Source of the DNA: Bifidobacteriaceae bacterium
GTDB taxonomy: Bacteria; Actinomycetota; Actinomycetes; Actinomycetales; WQXJ01
DNA: 9,913 nucleotides
NCBI GenBank assembly: GCA_031278675.1
Contig: JAITJY010000214.1
Span: forward strand, 1 to 9,913
Reading direction: 5' to 3'
Positions 6,329-9,913 of the stretch are shown here, piece after piece. Within the stretch, counting starts at the first letter, position 1; each line of letters begins with the position of its first letter. The position numbers and the translations under genes are program-made. The notes under the pieces are model-generated. The model was not told the DNA's origin, searched no databases, and saw only the letters and a list, made by a program, of their open reading frames with translations.

Positions 6329-6345
6329 TCGGGCGAAACGCCCGA
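6329..6345. promoter_or_regulatory. Operator-like palindrome TCGGGCG-AAA-CGCCCGA
   Basis: A perfect dyad with 7-bp arms and a 3-bp centre, 140 bp upstream of the reductase start codon. It has the same geometry as the dyad at 6228-6244 but a different sequence. GC-rich dyads arise more easily by chance in this DNA, so it is less certain. It could also fold in RNA as a 7-bp hairpin. Confidence 0.35.
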
Positions 6346-6371
6346 TGCCCCGGGATAGGAAATGGACTACG

Positions 6372-6403
6372 GTGCCCGATGCGCTGACCGTGCCAAATGC
6401 GCT
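6372..6403 (+). repeat. Imperfect 14-bp direct repeats upstream of the reductase
   Basis: GTGCCCGATGCGCT (6372-6385) and GTGCCAAATGCGCT (6390-6403) match at 12 of 14 positions and start 18 bp apart. A shorter related GTGCCATGCC begins at 6411. Tandem sites with roughly two-turn spacing are plausible activator-binding sites for the reductase promoter, but this is inference. Confidence 0.35.
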
Positions 6404-6472
6404 TGGCTTGGTGCCATGCCGGGTGCCCGCAAGGGGGCGGGCTCCGCGCACTGGACAGCACACGCGACGGCA

Positions 6473-6478
6473 AAGGAG
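6473..6478 (+). promoter_or_regulatory. Ribosome-binding site that decides the reductase start
   Basis: AAGGAG lies 6 nt before the ATG at 6485. It makes the twin-arginine motif start at residue 6 instead of 47, as expected for an export signal. Confidence 0.85.
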
Positions 6479-6484
6479 ACAGAC

Positions 6485-8134
6485 ATGAGAGACGTGACAA
6501 GGCGAGGCTTCATCGGCGGCGGTCTAGCAACAGGTGCGCTGGCAGCAATGGGCGCGGTGGCCGCCTGTAGCCCGCAGTCAAAATCCAGCGGCGAGTCACA
6601 GGCCAATGGGGACGGGGCGACGGGCTACACCTGGGAGACAAAGCCGGACGACATTCCTGAGAGCGACATCACCGAGGTGAAGGAAGCCGATGTGATTGTT
6701 GTCGGCGGCGGTCCCTCTGGTTTCGTGACCGCCGCATCGTGCGCCGAGAATGGCCTCTCGGTGATTCTGATCGAGAAGGATGACTCCTTCAACGCCAACG
6801 GCGGCGCCATTTTCGCTTGCAACTCCTCTTACCAGAAGTCCATCGGGTACGAGGTAGACAAAGACGCGATCTGCCAACAGTATCTCGAGATAAACGGCAA
6901 GAAGGTTGACCAGAAGATTGTCTGGCGCATGTTCGACCGTTCGGGTGAGGCCATCGACTGGCTCGCCGCGATCCTCGATCAGTACGGCCTGTATCCAGTC
7001 ATGCAAGGCATCGGCTTCGCTGATGATCCCGATAACTCAGCCATCCCGGGCACAGTCGTGTTCTATGGCGGCCCAAACACTCCCACCGACGTGACGGACT
7101 ATGACCCATACACCTGCGACTTGGGCCTCGGATTCGTGCCGATGGTTGATTACCTCGAATCATTGAGCGACTACATCGCACCAATGGGCGTGGTCGTGGA
7201 GTATGGCGTTTCCTCTGAGCGGATCATAAGGCAGGGGGATGGCCGGGTGGAGGGCATCATCGCCTATCGAACTGACGGCAAGTACATCCGGTACAACGCC
7301 CATAAGGCCGTCGTCATCGCGTCTGGTGATTATGGCGCGGACCCAGAGATGATGGGCTATTTCTGCCCTCAGGCGGCACGGTTTGGCGCCAGCCTTCCAG
7401 TGGTGTCCCCTAACACCGGGGACCTGCATCGCCAAGCCATGTGGATCGGCGCCGCCATGCAAAAGTGGCCGGACCACGCGCCGTCTGGCTTCTGCGGTGA
7501 AGCCCATCCGATTTGGAACCTCAATGTCAACACCCGCGGCGTCCGGTTCACCAACGAGGACACCTCGACAACGTCGCTTTCCTGGGCAATCCTGCAGCAG
7601 CCGGAAGGGGTCACCTATTCAATCTTCGATGCGGCCTATGCGACGACGTTGCCGTACGTGCCCGGCTACATCGGCGCCGAGGTTCCAACCCCGGAGCAGA
7701 TGCTCGCCCGGTGGGACAAGTATGTCGAAGAAGGCGTCTACTCCAAGGCCGACACCATCGAGGAACTGGCTGAGACCCTTGGCCTCGACGCCGCCATCTT
7801 GGCGAAGACCGTGGCGGATTACAACGCTCTGTGCGCTGCGGGCGAGGACACGGAGTACCACAAGCGGGCGGATCTTCTGTTTCCGTTGAGCGCGCCGTTC
7901 TATGGTTTCCGGTCCGGGGTGACGATGCTGACCGCCCACGGTGGGTTGCATGTCGACCCGTCATGCCGCGTGCTCACAGCCGAGGACGCGCCGATCGAGG
8001 GCCTTTACGCGGTCGGGTTGGCGGCGGGCGACTATTGGGCAAACAGCTACACGACGCGGTACGCCGGCAGCAGCCACGGGCACAACGTGACCACCGGGTA
8101 TTTGGTGGGGAGGGAAATCGCTGGGTTGGAGTGA
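6485..8134 (+). CDS. Tat-exported FAD-dependent reductase, fumarate-reductase flavoprotein family
   Basis: A 549-aa flavoprotein of the FAD-binding 2 family (FrdA/UrdA/flavocytochrome c3-like), predicted to reduce an unknown substrate, often an enoate or similar terminal electron acceptor, outside the membrane. The N-terminus MRDVTRRGFIGGG is a twin-arginine signal followed by a hydrophobic stretch and a lipobox-like AVAAC (Cys28), so it may be lipid-anchored. The FAD Rossmann motif VVGGGPSG is at 72-79 with Glu97 as ribose ligand. RFTNE is at 354-358, AHGG at 484-487 and the C-terminal GLYAVG...GHNVTTGYLVGREIAG box at 506-547. There is no FMN-binding domain and no CxxCH haem motif, so electrons must come from a partner encoded elsewhere. 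The Arg usually found a few residues after NE in fumarate reductases is absent (NEDTSTTS), arguing against fumarate. The ATG at 6485 is fixed by AAGGAG at 6473-6478 and by the Tat motif; an upstream in-frame ATG at 6362 is unlikely. Confidence 0.9.
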   Translation: MRDVTRRGFIGGGLATGALAAMGAVAACSPQSKSSGESQANGDGATGYTWETKPDDIPESDITEVKEADVIVVGGGPSGFVTAASCAENGLSVILIEKDDSFNANGGAIFACNSSYQKSIGYEVDKDAICQQYLEINGKKVDQKIVWRMFDRSGEAIDWLAAILDQYGLYPVMQGIGFADDPDNSAIPGTVVFYGGPNTPTDVTDYDPYTCDLGLGFVPMVDYLESLSDYIAPMGVVVEYGVSSERIIRQGDGRVEGIIAYRTDGKYIRYNAHKAVVIASGDYGADPEMMGYFCPQAARFGASLPVVSPNTGDLHRQAMWIGAAMQKWPDHAPSGFCGEAHPIWNLNVNTRGVRFTNEDTSTTSLSWAILQQPEGVTYSIFDAAYATTLPYVPGYIGAEVPTPEQMLARWDKYVEEGVYSKADTIEELAETLGLDAAILAKTVADYNALCAAGEDTEYHKRADLLFPLSAPFYGFRSGVTMLTAHGGLHVDPSCRVLTAEDAPIEGLYAVGLAAGDYWANSYTTRYAGSSHGHNVTTGYLVGREIAGLE

Positions 8135-8153
8135 GGTCCGGGGTGTTTGGGGG

Positions 8154-8399
8154 CTAGTTTTTGTTGGTGGGGCGCCATTTTGTTGTGTCGGTTGTGCCGA
8201 AGTAGCCGGCCAGCCAGATGTAAGACTCCTCTGTCATGTACGGCTGCGACAGCAAATGGTTGGCGTGCTCCTCGGCGTCCGATTCCCTGCGAGAGCTTGC
8301 CGACAGCCTGGATGCCTTTACCCCGAACATAATCGCGGCGCCAACCGCCGCGCCCGCAACTCCGATCAGCAGCAGAATGGCAAGGATGATAAGCATCAT
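8154..8399 (-). CDS. Small single-pass membrane protein, unknown function
   Basis: An 81-aa protein that I do not recognise. Residues 2-28 form one strongly hydrophobic helix (MLIILAILLLIGVAGAAVGAAIMFG), followed by a charged, Ser/Glu-rich tail ending in KWRPTNKN. This suggests an N-in or N-out anchor with a short soluble tail. Its ATG overlaps the stop of the upstream ORF (TGATG around 8395-8399), so it would be translated by coupling. It is convergent with the FAD reductase, only 19 bp away. It could be an accessory component of the module upstream or an orphan; only the clear hydrophobic/hydrophilic pattern supports it as a gene. Confidence 0.5.
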   Translation of the reverse strand: MMLIILAILLLIGVAGAAVGAAIMFGVKASRLSASSRRESDAEEHANHLLSQPYMTEESYIWLAGYFGTTDTTKWRPTNKN

Positions 8400-8647
8400 T
8401 CAGCCTCGCCCGCTGGTGGCGGGTTGGCCGCCCGGCGCAGTGGCCGCCGCCTGAACCCCACGGCGCGGTCGGAGCTTGTGCACAAGCCCCGGCCGAAGTC
8501 CAAGGTTGGGCGGCGCAGAACCTCAACGATGGCCAGGCCGGCCCCCATCCGGTGCTCCTGGCCGTTGCTGGTGATCGGCGTCCAATCCGCGCTGATCGGT
8601 TCTTCAGCGTAGGCGCGGGCGCCTGGTATCGCGTCGAGTTGGGCCAT
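8396..8647 (-). pseudogene. Degraded DUF3990 gene copy
   Basis: An 83-codon ORF whose residues 47-62, PTLDFGRGLCTSSDRA, match NRTLDFGPGFYTSSDRA of the intact DUF3990 protein downstream at 9231-9722. The DNA agrees at 38 of 44 positions (8463-8506 against 9616-9659). The YHGTD start motif is missing, the Gly-Phe-Tyr is changed to Gly-Leu-Cys, and everything after SSDRA (about 130 residues) is gone. The first 45 residues (MAQLDAIPGARAYAE...) resemble nothing I know. It sits below the 84-bp repeat at 8687-8770 as the intact gene sits below 9781-9864. It is therefore best read as the relic of a duplicated module, although a short chimeric protein may still be made. Confidence 0.65.
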
Positions 8648-8686
8648 GACGTGATCCTTCCGGCCGGGCGTCCGATGATGTCCTGG

Positions 8687-8770
8687 GCACCACTCTAGAA
8701 GCCGCGGCGCGATTCCGCGGCTCCTCCAGAACCATCTGCCCTAACTCAAACCATCGATCCCGGCCTACTG
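8687..8770. repeat. 84-bp repeat, copy A, with 8-bp hairpin
   Basis: About 76 of 84 bases match copy B at 9781-9864 without gaps. It holds a perfect inverted repeat, AGCCGCGG (8700-8707) with CCGCGGCT (8715-8722). It begins just after the DUF3791-like stop in the minus direction and precedes the decayed DUF3990 copy. It could be a terminator for the cassette, the leader of the next copy, or both. Confidence 0.85.
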
Positions 8771-8775
8771 CGCGG

Positions 8776-8988
8776 TCAGGCCGAGGCCAGCATCGCGTCG
8801 ATGTCGGCGAAGGCATTCGACAGGGCCTCGACGTGGTAGAGGTCGTAGTTCTGGCGGATGCGCGCGGTGGCACCGGACGCGTCCCATTCGGCTAGCGCCG
8901 ACGCCGCCGAGACGCCCCGGTGCCGGGCGTACTGCTCCAACAGATACAAGAAGAACTCGGTGGCGGCAGGCAGCCTATTGGCGTACAT
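8776..8988 (-). CDS. DUF3791-like small protein
   Basis: A 70-aa protein resembling DUF3791, from the pattern EFFLYLLEQYARHRGVSAASALAEW...LYHVEALSNAFADIDAML. It should be a small helical bundle with the family's conserved Tyr-His near residues 50-51. Its ATG overlaps the end of the 87-aa gene by 14 nt, so it is the last member of a translationally coupled operon. DUF3791 genes are recurrently found beside DUF3990 genes in Firmicutes and Actinobacteria. By size and position it may be an antitoxin or partner of the DUF3990 protein, but this is inference. The ribosome-binding site is weak, fitting coupling. Confidence 0.7.
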   Translation of the reverse strand: MYANRLPAATEFFLYLLEQYARHRGVSAASALAEWDASGATARIRQNYDLYHVEALSNAFADIDAMLASA

Positions 8989-9238
8989 AGAGCGCGTCCC
9001 CCATCACGTAAGTTGACAACCTGGGGTCGCCGTTGGCGATCTCGTTCTGGAACAGATCGAAGATGACCAGCGGCGAATCGTGCCACAACAGCGTCTCCGC
9101 GTCCGCCAGCATCTCGTGCGTCTGCGACGACAGGAAATTGCGGATGGCTGTGTCTTCGTCCCAGCCGTAGCTCTTCATCGCCAGATCGACCACCCAGTCG
9201 TCGAACATGGACAGTAACCCAGGGTCGACTTCACTCAA
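8975..9238 (-). CDS. 87-aa middle protein of the DUF3990/DUF3791 cassette
   Basis: An acidic helical protein (FDDWVVDLAMKSYGWDEDTAIRNFLSSQTHEML... then LLWHDSPLVIFDLFQNE). I cannot name its family with confidence, but small proteins of this pattern tend to lie between DUF3990 and DUF3791 genes. The start is TTG at 9238, supported by a strong Shine-Dalgarno sequence GGAGGTG (9252 to 9246 on the minus strand) 7 nt upstream and by an 8-nt overlap with the DUF3990 stop. It overlaps the next gene by 14 nt. The overlaps suggest fixed stoichiometry, as in toxin-antitoxin or complex-forming sets. Confidence 0.75.
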   Translation of the reverse strand: MSEVDPGLLSMFDDWVVDLAMKSYGWDEDTAIRNFLSSQTHEMLADAETLLWHDSPLVIFDLFQNEIANGDPRLSTYVMGDALYVRQ

Positions 9239-9247
9239 CTTCGCTCA
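9228..9247. repeat. 10-bp tandem duplication at the DUF3990/87-aa junction
   Basis: ACTTCACTCA (9228-9237) and ACTTCGCTCA (9238-9247) are adjacent with one mismatch. The duplication yields the EVSEVE end of DUF3990 and moves the GGAGGTG ribosome-binding site to a good distance from the TTG start. The 3' end of the LuxR gene at 4563-4572 carries one unit of the same sequence. Confidence 0.7.
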
Positions 9248-9722
9248 CCTCCACGAGCGTCAAGCAGGCCAGGGCGCCGGCTGTCTTGAATGTCTGCTGG
9301 TCAACCAGGTTTTCTGGTTTTATCAGCGCCAATGCGACAGGCGCGAACACCTCCCGGTCCTCTGCCTGCAAGTATTGCTGGATCACCGGGATGGCGCGAT
9401 CGTTGGCGACCGGGCCGGCCACGTAATCGAACGCTGGACCAACGTAGCGGCCCAGCCGGTGGTCGGCGACAAAGTCCAGCCAGCCGCGCGACGGGGCATC
9501 AAAGCGCTTAGTCCGCAACGCGCCCAACGCGGCCTCGTCGCATTCGTAGATGTGGACCAGCGCCGTGCCGCTCTTTCGGCGCCGCGACACGCTGACGGCC
9601 CAGCGCTCAGCTTGCGCGCGGTCAGAACTTGTGTAAAAGCCCGGGCCGAAGTCCAAAGTCCGGTTCGGTATCACAATCCGGGGCCTATCGAACCGCGTGT
9701 CGGTGCCGTGATAAAGCCTCAC
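9231..9722 (-). CDS. DUF3990 protein, predicted ADP-ribosyltransferase-like fold
   Basis: A 163-aa full-length DUF3990 protein. Visible landmarks are YHGTD (4-8), NRTLDFGPGFYTSSDRAQAERWA (20-42), the strand ALVHIYECDE (54-63), FDYVAGPVANDRAIPVIQQYLQ (98-119) and DQQTFKTAGALACL (141-154). The YHG and GFYTS elements are typical of ADP-ribosyltransferase-fold NAD-binding cores, and the family has been proposed to have that fold; activity is not shown here. It leads an overlapping three-gene operon with two small proteins, a layout suited to a toxin with partner or antitoxin. The GTG start at 9722 places the YHG motif at the expected N-terminus; the frame continues open upstream to a TAG near 9789 without a better start. 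No strong ribosome-binding site is seen. A degraded copy lies about 1.1 kb away. Confidence 0.85.
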   Translation of the reverse strand: MRLYHGTDTRFDRPRIVIPNRTLDFGPGFYTSSDRAQAERWAVSVSRRRKSGTALVHIYECDEAALGALRTKRFDAPSRGWLDFVADHRLGRYVGPAFDYVAGPVANDRAIPVIQQYLQAEDREVFAPVALALIKPENLVDQQTFKTAGALACLTLVEVSEVE

Positions 9723-9780
9723 AGCCCAATGGTAGGCGAACCCGTTCGCCGCCGGGTCAGGGCATTCGGTGATGCCCTCT

Positions 9781-9864
9781 GCACCACTCTAGAAGCCGCT
9801 GCCCGATTCCACGGCTCCTCCAGAACCATCTGCCCTAGCTCAATCCATCGATCCCCGTCTGCTG
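9781..9864. repeat. 84-bp repeat, copy B
   Basis: The partner of 8687-8770, starting 1094 bp away. The inverted repeat of copy A is weakened to 5 bp here (AGCCG and CGGCT). It lies upstream of the intact DUF3990 gene. Sequence similarity stops near 9864, where copy A reaches the DUF3791-like stop codon. Confidence 0.85.
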
Positions 9865-9913
9865 CTGATCGCTACGGCAGTGATCGCTGGACCAACGCTC
9901 ACCAGAGGGTCGC
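9865..9913. other. Right edge, no supported gene
   Basis: Forty-nine bases with TGATCGCT twice (9866-9873 and 9881-9888). Two minus-strand frames are open to the window edge, so another gene of the same direction could end here, but nothing recognisable is encoded. Confidence 0.3.

Larger units (their letters stand above)
6132..6484. promoter_or_regulatory. 353-bp divergent control region between the LuxR regulator and the FAD reductase
   Basis: I see no gene here. It contains two 17-bp dyads of the same 7-3-7 architecture, a stem-loop GCCGGGC/GCCCGGC (6299-6305 with 6315-6321), and a repeated 14-mer at 6372 and 6390. It ends in the reductase ribosome-binding site. No consensus -35/-10 pair is convincing on either strand. 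The long spacing compared with the other divergent gap in this window (52 bp at ppa/dacB) suggests it is a regulated region. Confidence 0.6.

Noticed and set aside
6362..6484. ATG start for the FAD reductase at 6362
   Set aside because: It would bury the twin-arginine signal 46 residues in. The strong AAGGAG at 6473-6478 serves the ATG at 6485.
8256..8612. 118-codon plus-strand ORF opposite the DUF3990 relic
   Set aside because: It is Arg/Pro-rich composition typical of an antisense frame. The minus strand shows clear homology to DUF3990 instead.

Overview
The window is GC-rich DNA with short operons, GTG and TTG starts, alanine-rich coding and a Pro/Ala-linker NlpC/P60 hydrolase. With a divergent inorganic pyrophosphatase / S13 D,D-carboxypeptidase (ppa/dacB) pair, this points to an actinomycete (Actinomycetota, class Actinomycetes). 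The centre holds something more typical of anaerobic, gut-type Actinobacteria: a 12-TM LuxR-type regulator divergent from a Tat-exported FAD reductase of the fumarate-reductase flavoprotein family. My best guess is an anaerobic or microaerobic host-associated actinomycete. This is inferred from gene content, not from a marker gene.

Layout. (1) 1-186: end of a possible upstream gene and the leader of a peroxiredoxin. (2) 187-666: BCP/PrxQ peroxiredoxin that keeps only one cysteine. (3) 818-2083: secreted coiled-coil NlpC/P60 cell-wall hydrolase. (4) 2084-2186: spacer between convergent genes carrying a 19-bp direct repeat twice. (5) 2187-2753 (-) ppa and 2806-4302 (+) dacB, divergent from a short shared promoter region. 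(6) 4303-4565: a repeat-rich spacer with four copies of a motif (core GGACAGAATCGACTG), two in each orientation, able to form a long nested hairpin. (7) 4566-6131 (-) LuxR-type membrane regulator, a 353-bp divergent control region with two 7-3-7 palindromes, and 6485-8134 (+) Tat/FAD reductase. (8) 8154-9913: an accessory minus-strand region. It contains a small membrane protein, a decayed DUF3990 copy, and an intact, translationally coupled three-gene cassette: DUF3990 (ADP-ribosyltransferase-like fold), an 87-aa protein and a DUF3791-like 70-aa protein. Two 84-bp repeats about 90% identical flank the cassette.

How the genes fit together. The left half is chromosomal housekeeping: peroxide defence, wall turnover by NlpC/P60 and DacB, and pyrophosphate removal. 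The usual ppa-dacB-tilS order is broken after dacB. There, an inserted-looking module pairs a membrane-embedded transcription factor, which probably senses a small molecule, with an extracytoplasmic reductase it probably controls. The right end looks like a duplicating toxin-antitoxin-like or conflict module with one intact and one degraded copy. A short sequence at the 3' end of the LuxR gene also occurs at the DUF3990/87-aa junction, hinting that the two accessory blocks share history.
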